62,754 nucleotides of DNA. Origin: Spirogloea muscicola. Taxonomy: Eukaryota; Streptophyta; Zygnematophyceae; Spirogloeales; Spirogloeaceae. The DNA is taken from the NCBI GenBank assembly GCA_009602725.1, contig WELB01000330.1:1-62754 (forward strand), in the 5' to 3' direction. Each line of letters opens with the position of its first letter. The stretch's first letter is position 1. Below, piece by piece: positions 23,537 through 33,302 of this stretch. A program made the translations under genes and the position numbers. The notes under the pieces were generated by a model. The model was not told the DNA's origin. It did not search any database and saw only the letters and a program-made list of their open reading frames with translations.

Positions 23537-25001
23537 GAATGGGGTGGCGACTGAGGGCATCTGCATCCAGATTTTGAAGCCCTGGCTTATGAATGATGTC
23601 AAAGTCGTATTCCTGCAACCGTAACGCCCAGCGAGCCAATTTATCAGTCAGATTGGTAGAGGTCATCAACCATTTCAAAGGTTGATGATCTGTAAACAGT
23701 GTAAATCGACGCCCAATTAGGTAAGGCCTGAAATGTGTAATAGCCCAAACAGCTGCAAGGCATTCGCCGTCATATGCCGAGTAGTTTTGTTGAGCAGCAT
23801 TGTTAGAACGAATAGCAAATGCAATGACGTAACCATGGTGGTTCTCATCCTGCTGTTTAAGTACAGCTCCCATGCCGAGTTTACTCCAATCTGGCTGCAA
23901 CTGGTAGTCTTTGGCATAGTTAGGACGACGCAATACAGGAGCAGTTGTCAGTGATCTCTTCAACTGACAAACAGCGTTTTCCTGCTCGGAACCCCAAAGC
24001 CATTGCTTGTTTTTCTGAAGTAGGTTATTCAGAGGACGAGCCAGAGAGCTAAAATGCTCAATATACCGACGGTAGAAGCTGGCAAGTCCTAATAAAGATC
24101 TCAAAGATGTAAGATTCGTTGGAGCAGGAATGGACAGAATTGCCTGCACCTTACTTGTTTGAGGAGAAAGTCCATTCTCCGTGATGTTATGACCAAGGTA
24201 CGAAACTTCAGGAAGCGCAAACCGGCATTTCCCAGGGTGGCACTTCAAGCCTGAAGTTTGTATCAGTTTTAGTACACAGTCAATGTGAGTCACATGTTCA
24301 GCAAAGTCATGATTGAAAACCAAAACGTCATCAATGTAACATCGAGCAAACTAAACCCCTTTCAGCACTTGATCCATTGCACGTTGGAACATAGAAGGAG
24401 CATTTATCAACCCGAACGGCATTTTCACCCATTGGAACAGTTGGTCAACACCCCAGAAGGCCGTCTTGTGACGGTCGCACGGCTCAATCTCGATTTGATT
24501 GAAACCCTGTCTCAAATACAGAACAGAAAAGATTTTAGCGGAACATATACGATTGAAAATTTCTTCAGGTGTCGGCATTGGATATCTATCAAGTGGCGTA
24601 TTGGCATTCAAAAGACGATAGTCACCACACATACGCCGGTCTGTGTAACTCCCATGCTCATCCTTTTTGGCTGGAAGCACAGTGGGAGCTGCAAAAGAAT
24701 TATTAGAAGGCTCAATCATACCAATTGTCAGCAATTCTTGACAACGCTTGTGTACAAAGTCATCTTCAAAAGGAGATAGAGTATACCGTCTTCGGAAGAT
24801 TGGTTTGTCATTGCTGAGGTCAATCTTGAACTTGGCACCCTGAAAAGTACCCAAATCAGTTGCTGAAAAAGCATAACATGCAATATTGTTCTGCAGCATT
24901 CGGATCAATTGTTGCTTCTGCCTGGCATGCAGTTGGGAACCAAGATGCCAGTCATAGGTAGCAGATAAACTAAAAGCAACAAGTGATACAAATGGTAATT
25001 G
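23537..25001 (-). pseudogene. Gypsy reverse transcriptase and RNase H
   Basis: The RT starts at about 24950 with HARQKQQLIRMLQNN and SATDLGTFQGAKFKIDL. It shows PIFRRRYTLSPFE, GMIEPSNNSFAAPTVL, RMCGDYRLLNANTPLDRYPMP and the active-site YIDD at 24327-24338. The first catalytic Asp of the usual LDL motif reads SVLYLRQGFNQ, so it is mutated. An in-frame TAG at 24351 splits the domain. RNase H follows from about 23960 with ALRRPNY-like entry, GMGAVLKQQDE, TDHQPLKWLM and LQNLDADALSRHP. Confidence 0.85.
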
Positions 25002-25079
25002 CTACGTCTGCAGTATTGTTTCGTCTGTTTCATCGTCAGAGCCTCCAAGGAGGGGAGCATCAAAGAGACTCAGTATACG

Positions 25080-25904
25080 ATTGTTCAAGTCTGTAAGTGG
25101 CGTAGTGCCAGCCATGCAATCTATCCACCTGTAGTGAGCCTGTATGCGATGTATCACGCTAGATAGCCAGGTGATAGCATTCAAGTCAAAGGCCTGCCCT
25201 ATGAGGCGATTCTTGGTGACATCAGAAAAGTGAGGAGTAAGGTCACCGGGGTAAAAACCCATGCATTTCTCACGCTCCCGTGGTGTAGGAGCCTCATACT
25301 GGTCGGAGCCCCCCGACTTGATCAAAATCATGCCTTGCCCAACAGCTCCTCGGTCGGAAACTCGAAAAGCTGCAGACATGTCAGTGGCTACAAAGGTCGG
25401 CAATGTGCGCCGATGATGACCAGCCTTGTTGAGTGGGTGTCCGGTAATAAAACGTGGAACCGCTGGAGTTTTCCGCCAAGCGTCAAGGATCAGATCGACC
25501 CGTGTATCCTTTGGAGGGTGTTGTCAATTTATGCAAGCCTGGAGAAGAACTGCGGGTGCCAAGTTTGTCCAGAATAGGCGTGTCCTATCAGCTAGAGAGC
25601 CTACCCTAGCAGCATCAAGTGTCACGCAAGGTCCCAAAATGTGGAACACCCTGCGAAAATCATACATCGCCTGCCTCTTGTCATTGGCAGCTTCTACATT
25701 CTCTAGAATATAACCCATGTATCTTCTCTGCCTACTACGATTATGCAGCAGTATCTTGATCATGGGGAAAACAATGCAGAACTTGGATGATCAAAACCTC
25801 GACCTGATCTTGCATTGCTAAGGCCTTCACAAGGAAAGCCAGCAATGACAAGGTCGATCACAGGAAGCCTGCTGAGATAGTCTCAGTTGATGTTCCTGAT
25901 GTTC
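25080..25904 (-). pseudogene. Cytosine-C5 DNA methyltransferase domain (DNMT3/DRM-like) of the gypsy element
   Basis: Motif IV is IDLVIAGFPCEGLSN, with the catalytic Cys codon at 25829-25831. Motif VI is GYILENV (ENV codons 25695-25703). Motif VIII is DAARVGSLADRTRLFWTNL. After a TGA at 25524-25526 the frame continues through the target-recognition stretch to PTPREREKCMGF and RLIGQAFDL (motifs IX/X) near 25190-25290. The spacing and the R.R.FW.NL signature resemble DNMT3/DRM enzymes, which methylate cytosine de novo. The SAM-binding motif I is not evident; that side is cut or replaced by the minisatellite. A frameshift near 25765 and one stop disable it. The same frame runs on into the RT, so it was part of the polyprotein rather than a neighbour gene. 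Confidence 0.8.
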
Positions 25905-25980
25905 CTGATGTCGGCAAGCGAAGCGGTATCGAACGAACTCGGTCATGTAACTCGGTCTCGACTGTTGTAATTGATAGTGC

Positions 25981-26115
25981 AAACCGCGGATTTTGTAGCT
26001 TATGTCCGAACCGCGGCTTTTGTAACGTATAGTTCGAACCACGGCTTTTGTAACGTATAATTCGAACCACGGCTTTTGTAACGTATAGTTCGAACCGCGG
26101 CTTTTGTAACCCAAT
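25981..26115. repeat. 28-bp minisatellite next to the methyltransferase 5' end
   Basis: About 4.7 tandem copies of a 28-base unit (AACCGCGGCTTTTGTAACGT plus eight bases). The middle copies differ at one or two positions and the end copies are more diverged. It lies exactly where the N-terminal part of the methyltransferase (motif I) would be expected, so expansion or recombination here may have removed it. Confidence 0.85.
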
Positions 26116-27668
26116 GCACTAATGCAAGCATGCAAGGATATACACGCAGGCACTAAGTGCAGCACCTTGCCTCAATATAAAGATATGGCAAGATTAGCAA
26201 CTGCTTACCGCAGTGTCACGGAGACTTCACGCAGTCGTACGCGGGTCCAGGCTAAGGTTCACTAGCTGCCGTCTGCCGTATGCTCTACGCGCTACGCTCT
26301 CTGAGTGCAGGCGTGGACGCAGGCGCGGGGCCGTCTGCCGTATGCTCTACGCGCTACGCTCTCGGGACGCAGGCACGGGCACCGGCGCGGGTGGCGCAGG
26401 CGTGGGCAAGAGGGTGAAGCTTGCCGAGCGGACTGCTCGGCTTGGGGTGCCCGCTTTGGCTCGGGACCGGCGCTGCTGCGGCCGCTGGCCCTGGCAGGCA
26501 GGGCATCGTAAAGATTCGATCGCTGCCTAATAGGCCAGGTTTGGCTGTGGCGACGCTGGTTGGCTAAGTTGGATGACGGGCTTAGTGTGGGCCAACCACA
26601 AGACCCAGGGGGCAATCAGTCCCCGGGTGGTGACCTCCAGCCGTCCGTTCCACAATCGGATGGTTGTAGTCGCGCGTGGGCTTGGGCCCTTGCCGTCGCG
26701 TGTTCGTTGTCGTTCCGCCAAGTTGTCGTCATCGCTCCGTCGCGTTGGTCATCGCTCCGTCGCATTGGTATCGCGTCGTCGTTGGGGTTGAGTTGGTTGA
26801 GCGGTTGCCTTGACTTCCGGCTGGAAGAGGTTCCCATCCCCGACTCGTCTCACATCTGGAACGCGTGACTCAGCCGTAGGACGCGTGTCAAGCAGGTCAA
26901 CTGTCCTAGTCAGATCGACACAAATAAGCAGTCGACGGGATATCGCACGACAGCTGCCGCAGGCCTGGAAGATAGTTACAGCCGCGCCAGTGGGGTCTGT
27001 CGAGGCGCCTCCTCGCAGGCGCTCCCACGGAGCCCGAGGCATCCTCCCAGTGCCGCGCTGCACCTACTGCTGGGGGATGCGGCTGCTGATACTGAATGAG
27101 CGGCCGTAGAAGCCAGCCAGGTGCATATTTGATGACTGTGTAGCGGAGCCACAGACGAGCCGGTCATGGAGAAGAAGCTTTTCTATCAGAAAAGCATGTC
27201 CTGTGAAGGGCTGGCCCACGAGAGCATGACAAGGTCCAGATGAGACGAGAAGCGGAGAGCACGAAGGCCATTTGCCAGTGCCATCTCCCAGTGGGAGCGT
27301 GTACGGTGTGGCATGCACAAACGCTGCTCTGATGGGGCGCCTGCCCCTGGCTTTCCGCCACGATGCCTCGCCTGGCTTGGCAGGAGGATATATTCGCGCC
27401 TGTCCCGTAGAGGCCTCCTTGCCCCGGCTTGCTTGCTCCTCGCCTCTGGCTTGCGGGGTTGCGTCTTCCTCCCCTCAGCTCACCTGACTTCCCATTGCTG
27501 GCACGGGCGTGCTAAGAGCGCCCTGTCTGCTAGCCTGTAGCTCCGTTTATGTAGAGAGGCGCGCGGGTGCGCAGACGTTCGAAAGGGAGCTTATGTAGCA
27601 ATCAACACCCTCTGTATGCACCTGGCTGGCTTTTAGAGCTTTCTTCTAAGATCAGATCTTCTAAGTCT
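26116..27668. other. GC-rich stretch without recognisable genes
   Basis: A 33-bp direct repeat (GCCGTCTGCCGTATGCTCTA...) lies at 26268-26300 and 26330-26362. Around 27420-27560 the plus strand resembles the 3' end of the subfamily-2 non-LTR ORF (CTCCCCTCAGCTCACCTGAC, AGAGCGCCCTGTCTGC). I see nothing else I can name. Confidence 0.45.
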
Positions 27669-28260
27669 CCGCAACGGGGTCCCTCGGACGAGGCGTGTCG
27701 ATCTGGTTGGCGTCCCCCTGGGAGGTGGCAAGCGGCTCCTCACGGACGTCGTCCTAACCGACAGCTTCCGGACGAAGGGCCCCATTACTTCTGAGACCGG
27801 CTATGCCGTGAAGGTGGCCGAACAGAAGAAGTTGAGCACGTACAAGGACCACCCGGCGGGTGATACCTTTTACCCCCTGGCCATGGACATCCATGGGTGT
27901 TACGGGGGTCGGTGGTCCTCGTTACTTTCGCTGCTGGCCTCTCAAGCTGACCAGCGGCGCCGGGAACAGGGTGCAGCCCTTCCCGGTGGCTCGGTGCCTG
28001 TGGGTCTTGTGTCCTGCTACCGGATGCGTCTGTCCATGTGCCTACAGCGGTTCCAGGCGATTGCTTTGCATCGCCAGGCTGGTCGCGCCCTTGCAGCAGC
28101 CTCTGGTCTGCGCAGTGGGGTTGCTCTTCCTACCCTCAGCTCATCTGACTTCCTACTTCTGACACGGGGGTATTGAGGGCGCCCTGTCTGCCTAGCCTTT
28201 GGTTCCGTCATGATCACCTGTATGCATCTGGCTGGCAGTTTACAGCCGATTCTTTAACAT
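27669..28260 (+). pseudogene. Non-LTR endonuclease domain, subfamily 2, second copy
   Basis: From about 27669 the plus strand encodes GVPRTRRVDLVGVPLGGG, LLTDVVLTDSF, KYKDHPAGD-type and FYPLAMDIHG blocks and the terminal SDFLLLTRGY, with the stop at about 28174. It is nearly identical to 13074-13735 and to 32530-33110. The 3' UTR contains GGCTGGCAGTTTACAGCC and joins tail to tail with the minus-strand element that starts near 28300. Confidence 0.75.
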
Positions 28261-28295
28261 CAGCAGCCGCTTCTGAAAATCAGCAGCCGCATTCT

Positions 28296-29230
28296 CTTGC
28301 CCCGCCGGCAGAGAATGAGCTCGCCCATAGAAGAGAGGGGCTGGCAGAAGCCAGCCAAAAAAGAATGGACAAAATCCAAAGAGCTACAGGAGAATCACTC
28401 AGTAACCTCTGCTAAGCAGCCGCAGGTCGGAGATGCTAGGCTCGTTGAAGTGGGTCCCCTGGCCAGAGCCAGAGGCAGCAGCGAGGGCTCTGCCGGCACG
28501 AAGGTGCAACGCCCGGGCCCTAGACCTCTGCAGCGAGACGGCCAGGCGCATTCGATACACTTGCGCCAGCGACCCGACTGCAGGAAAGGCCACCGGCTCC
28601 CCATGGAAGCGACGGGCGATGGTGAGGCGGGCGAGCTGGGTGAGCAGGTCGAGCCACCGAGCGCCCAGCGCCCCATGGGTATCAATGGCCAACGGGAAGA
28701 ACTCATCTTCCCGCGGATGATCTGCGTACTTCAGCTTTTTGGCCCGCGCAGCGCAGGCGACCGCATACCCAGCCTTGGTGGCACATTGAGCTGGGTGTGA
28801 GCGGTCGTAGGCATCAGTGGTCACCACGTCCAGGAAAAGACGTGGCCCGCCGGCCTGTGGGGTGGCCACCAGGTCTACACGCCGGGCGTGGAGACCGTCG
28901 GCCCTTTCCTGGACCGGCATGATGCCGGAGTGCTCCGCTGCCACGGAGAAGCCCGCCTCCAACAGGATGCCATGCATCGCGTCGCGGAGGCGGTCGTGGG
29001 CCGCTGTCCGCTCTCCGCCGTGGGAACAGCGCAGAACATGAGCAGCCAGCTCTCCAGGCTCGGCCCCGCACTCGCCACACTCACATTGACGCACACCCTG
29101 GAGACATGGCGGCGGTAGGCCTAGGAGCCGGTGGACGGCACTACGGAACACCTCGTCCGGGAGGGTGAGGGTGTCGTTGAGGGGGGAGGGCCTGGAGCCA
29201 CGCCGCTGCCCCCGGCAGACGCTCCCGCTC
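28296..29230 (-). pseudogene. Non-LTR 3' half with an intact endonuclease domain
   Basis: The minus strand has an uninterrupted frame down to the stop at 28399. It starts before FRSAVHRLLGLPPPCLQGV and continues through CECG...H...C (QCECGECGAEPGELAAHVLR, then C), AHDRLRDAMHGILLEAGF, ARRVDLVATP, LFLDVVTTDAY, KLKYADH, EFFPLAIDTHGALGARWLDL, RMRLAVSLQRS and LRLLSRGY. It is the best-preserved endonuclease in the window: both acidic positions and the Lys-Tyr are present. The tail at 28318-28375 ends in a GGCTGGCTTCTGCCAGCC hairpin. The RT half is missing, as expected of 5' truncation. Confidence 0.8.
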
Positions 29231-29369
29231 GCGTGACGTCGCGGCCAGTAGGAGATGCTCGGGCTGCTACTGGCCGGGCCAACTGGCTAGGGACTGCAGG
29301 CGGCAGGCACATTAGCACGCGACAGCTCTCAACTCTGTCGCATCCGACAGACCACATCAGGGAAAGGGC

Positions 29370-29575
29370 TGGCGGTGCGTTTGCCTCTCCTCATCGCCTT
29401 GAAGGTCCCCAGTTCTGTAATGGGTGCATCTTCGCTATGCAGCCTAAGCCCTCCCTTCATGTCCTCGTCGACACCGGCGCTACCACCATGCATTCTCTGT
29501 CTCAGCTGTGCGGAGCTCTAGGCTCCACTCCCGGACGGCTCATGGCACTCTCGCGTGCCATCATCAGCGCCTGAA
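29370..29575 (+). pseudogene. Possible retropepsin fragment
   Basis: The plus strand reads PSLHVLVDTGATTMHSLSQL near 29445-29510, ending at a stop at 29572. LVDTGAT is the active-site motif of retroviral-type aspartic proteases found in LTR retrotransposons. No flanking gag or RT is recognisable, so this is a relic at best. Confidence 0.35.
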
Positions 29576-30096
29576 AGGCCCCAGGCAACCAAGATAGACA
29601 CCGATTTCCTGCCAGGTTCTGACGAGTTGCCGGACCGGGTGAAGGGTGCCAGGGTCTTTGCAAGTACGTACGCAACAGCAAGTCACTGGCAAAGTAGAAC
29701 GACTGAGGTCGATTTTCCTCAGTGTACATCTTATGAAAGGAGCACTTTGTACAGAGAAAGTGACAAACTTCAGCATAAAAGTGGTCTCATGTCTGTAAGT
29801 GACGGTCCACAGCCACTGCTCTTGTAGCATTTTATCCCTTGGAACATGCTGAGACGATACCTTCGAGGACGTAGTGCGTCGCTTCTCTCTGCGAGACAAT
29901 CATCATAAAAGAGAATAAGCAGGATCGAGCTTGCCTTGCGACTGCGCCGGTTTGAGTTCCGGGCAACGGACTCCTGCCGGGTGAAGCTCTTTAGCATAGT
30001 TTTCCGGCAGCTAGTCTGTCGGATCTGAGGCTCCTCACTCGTAACTACTGAGTGATCCATCCTCCCCCTGTTCTGACCTAGCAACTTCACGCCCCT
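29576..30096. other. Unassigned spacer with a non-LTR terminus
   Basis: Mostly unrecognised sequence, more AT-rich than its neighbours. Bases 30015-30080 repeat the GGCTCCTCACTCGTA...ACTGAGTG 3'-end block seen at 1285-1345 (inverted) and 19700-19760. Confidence 0.4.
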
Positions 30097-33000
30097 TTGG
30101 CCAGCTCCCTCAATCCCTCCTTAACCGAGATCCTGCGGACGACCAACGCGAAGCTCCTACGACACATCCCGTACTGGGCCCGGCCCCACATACGGCGAGC
30201 CCTTCGGCCCCTCCTGACACGTCTGGCTCGTGACAGCGAGGATGAGGCTGCATGGGCTGTGTTTGTGTTGTTTCCGCGATTCTTGCTTGGTCGCCTGCCG
30301 CAGGGTAAGGCAGGTCGCAAGGAGCTGCTGCTGCGCCTCCACCTCTTTGAAGGTGGGGAGTGGCAGCTGCTACTTGCAAAGCACCAAGCGGCTGCGCAAC
30401 TCGCGCAAGCCAACTATCGGCCCACCATGTCGGAAATGGAAGTCAAGGAGGCGGGCAAGCGACGTGCCATTCGGATTTGCCGAGCCGGCGACCTTGCCAG
30501 GGCTGCCCAAGCCTTGGAGCCCTCCACACCAGCACCGCATGATGCCGCAACCTTGGCCGCACTCGAGCAGCTCCATCCTCCGGCCCAGCGAGGATTAGAT
30601 TCATGGATGGAGAGCTTCACGCCTGCTCAACCGGTGGACCTGGACCCGGCTGTCTTCCGTCGGGCGATTGTGAGTAGCCGCAAGGCAGTCGCCGGGGGTC
30701 CATCGGGCATGCTCTTTGAGCACTTGCGGGAGCTCTATGGGGAGGACGACTCGGAGGATTCCAATCTGCTGCTTAGGGTTGCGCAACATATTGCGCGTGG
30801 ACACCTCACCCATCGAATAGGCGCAGTCCTCTGCACAAGCAATTTCATTGCTTTGCAGAAGGACAGCGGGGGAGTGCGTCCTATCTCGATGGGGGAGGTC
30901 CTGTCGCGCCTAGTGGGGCGCACCCTAATCATGCAGATCCAGGACGATGCCCAGGCGCACTTCCATCCCCACCATATTGGGGCTGAGATGCGTGCTGGCG
31001 CTGAGACCCTGGTGCACGGGGTACGAGCGGCACTGGATGTCAACCCCCATTGGCTGGCCTTAAGCGTGGACGTACAGAACGCCTTCAACTCCGTGGATCG
31101 GCAGGTTATTGCCAAGGAGCTAAGGCAGTACTTTCCCACCCTCCTCCCTCACTTCCGCTGCATGTACGGGTCGCCATCTGCATTGTTGTGAGAGTCAGGG
31201 ACTTCTTTCGCTGTTCTGCAGTCAAAGACGGGGACACGCAAAGGTGATCCAATCGGTGGTTTCCTCTTCGCTCTGGCACATCACCGTGCTTTGCTCAACA
31301 CGGCGAGCGCTCACCCTGGCCTTCTCCTCCCGAGCTATGCGGATGATACAAAGCTCCTCGGCCTCCCATCGGAGGTGCTGCGAGCTTTCGGCACGCTTCA
31401 GCACCAGCTCCAGCTTATCGGGCTTGGGGTCAATCCGGCTAAGTGCTCTGCCTGGTCCCCCATTGGCATCACTCTTTCCCTCTTCCCCTCGTTGCCGACA
31501 GCTTGTCAGACTCCAGAGGGCGGCTTGAGGATCTTGGGAGTGCCACTAGGGGACCCGTCTTTCTCGGAGGGTGCTGTCCTTGCTCGTCTCCAAGGATACA
31601 TGCAGGTCCTGCCAGAGCTCCCCAGCCCTGGGGACTCTCAATTGGCAGTGGCCATTTTGATTAGGAGTGTGGCGCAGCGGCCGTGCTATGTCCTGCGTAC
31701 GGTCCCACCGTCGGTCAGCTTGGATGCTATCTATGCATCCATTGATGTCAAGCTTCAGCAATGCCTTGCTGATCTGATTGCTCACCCACTCCTAGAGCAG
31801 TCTCCAGCAGCACTGGTGCAATGTACGCTGCCCATACGCCACGGTGAGCTTGGTTGTCGCCCCTTGGTCCGCTTATGCAGACCAGCGTACCTTGGCAGCT
31901 GGGCTCAAGTGGCTTCGTCCATATCTGGACGATTCCTCCTTGAGCAACAACGTGTATTGGCGTCTCACATCAGTAACGTGGTCCAGGGGAGTCTGCCTTT
32001 CCAAGTGACTCTCAAAGCATGCCAACAGGACCTCTTTGCCGCATACCCGCCTCTGGTGAATGAGCCTGTATCTTTTGCTACCTGGGCTGACGTATCTTTT
32101 GTTAAGGCTCAATCGCGGATTTCCCGTGCTGCAGACGAGCAATCACTGGAGCATCTCCGACGTCTCCTCCAAGGGGATGCTCGAGGCCAGGCTCGGCTCC
32201 TATCTGTTTCGTCTCTGGGAGCGTCTGAGTGGCTCCGCGCTTTGCCTTTGCATGCAGGCTTGCGAATGGAAAATGCTTTGTTTTGCGATGCTATGCGCCG
32301 CCTTGGCTTACCATCCCTGTGCTTGGCAGGGGTGGCCCAATGTGAATGTGGGCTTATTGAGCATGATGCATTGCTCATGGGTGACCACATGCTCAGGTGT
32401 GCCAGGGGCATTGAGCGTACGGCTCCCACAACCTCCTACGTGACGCCATGTATGGCATCGTTAAGGAGGCGGGATAGCAAGTGGCGGTGGAGAGCACCGG
32501 GGTGATGCCCGTCCAACTCTGCAAACGGGGTCCCTCGGACGAGGCGTGTCGATCTGGTTGGCGTCCCCCTGGGAGGTGGCAACCGGCTCCTCATGGACGT
32601 CGTCCTAACCGACAGCTTCCGGCCGAAGGGCCCCATTACTTCTGAGACCGGCTGTACCGTGAAGGTGACAGAAGAAGTTGCACAAGTACAAGGACCACCT
32701 GGCGGTTGATACCTTTTACTCCCTGACCATGGACATCCATGGCTGTTACGGGGGTCGGTGGTCCTCGTTACTTTCGCTGCTGGCCTCTCAAGCTAACCAG
32801 CGGCGCCAGGAACAGGGTGCAGCCCTTCCCAGTGGCTCGGTGCCTTTGGGTCTTGTGTCCTGCTACCGAATGCGTTTGTCTATGTGCCTACAGCGATCCC
32901 AGGCGATTGCTTTGCATCGCCGGGCTGGTTGCGCCCTTGCAGCAGCCTCTGCTCTGCGCAGCGGGGTTGCTCTTCCTCCCCTCAGCTCATCCGCCCAACG

Positions 33001-33110
33001 GACTGCTGACACGGGGGTATTAAGGGCGCCCTGTCTGCCTAGCCTTTGGCTCCGTCATGAACACCTGTATGCATCTGGCTGGCAGTTTACAGCCGATTCT
33101 TTAACATCAG
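30097..33110 (+). mobile_element. Non-LTR retrotransposon, best-preserved RT
   Basis: One frame runs from 30097 to about 32420, with a single in-frame TGA at 31189-31191. RT blocks: AVAGGPSGMLFEHLRELYG, GGVRPISMGEVLSRLVGRTL, LALSVDVQNAFNSVDR (motif A Asp), KGDPIGGFLFALAH and the active-site YADD near 31340. Then GLGVNPAKCSAWSP, LGCRPLVRLCRPAYLGSW, and the knuckle CECG...H...C near 32345-32400. Frameshifts near 32420 and 32530 lead into the endonuclease (RRVDLVGVPLGG, LLMDVVLTDSF, ALHRRAG). The C-terminus is corrupted near 33000. The N-terminal zinc finger is missing, so it is 5'-truncated. It belongs to the same family as 14670-18340. Confidence 0.85.
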
Positions 33111-33159
33111 CAGCCGCTTCTGAAAATCAGCAGCCGCATTCTCTTGCCCCGCCGGCAGA

Positions 33160-33302
33160 GATTGAGCTCGCCCATAGAAGAGAGGGGCTGCCAGAAGCCA
33201 GCCAAAAAAGAATGGACAAAATTTAAAGAGCTACAGGAGAATCACTCAGTAACCTCTGCTAAGCAGCCGCAGGTCGGAGATGCTAGGCTCGTTGAAGTGG
33301 GT
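33160..33302 (-). mobile_element. 5'-truncated non-LTR insertion that cuts RLK-B
   Basis: At 33302/33303 the minus-strand kinase sequence (...GGNL) switches to the non-LTR C-terminus HFNEPSISDLRLLSRGY, which ends in its stop, a short 3' UTR and the hairpin tail at 33170-33225. The same C-terminus is present in full context at 28399. This is a clear insertion junction. Confidence 0.75.

Larger units (their letters stand above)
21834..25904 (-). mobile_element. Decayed Ty3/gypsy retrotransposon with fused DNA methyltransferase and PHD finger
   Basis: From about 25763 down to 21834 a single minus-strand frame can be followed. It contains methyltransferase, RT, RNase H, integrase and PHD finger in that order, broken only by in-frame stops (25524, 25002, 24351, 22617, 22611, 22455, 22416, 22107, 22092). 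A frameshift near 25765 separates the methyltransferase catalytic-loop segment upstream. The RT-RNaseH-integrase order is Ty3/gypsy. Gag, protease and LTRs were not found; the upstream side runs into a 28-bp minisatellite. The base composition is more AT-rich than the surrounding non-LTR elements. It cannot make an intact protein now. The fused methyltransferase is the unusual part. Confidence 0.85.

Noticed and set aside
25981-26115. CRISPR-like array
   Set aside because: The 28-bp units are directly adjacent with no spacers, and the genome is eukaryotic, so this is a minisatellite.
21100-26600. LTRs of the gypsy element
   Set aside because: No pair of matching TG...CA ends or primer-binding site could be found by eye on either side.
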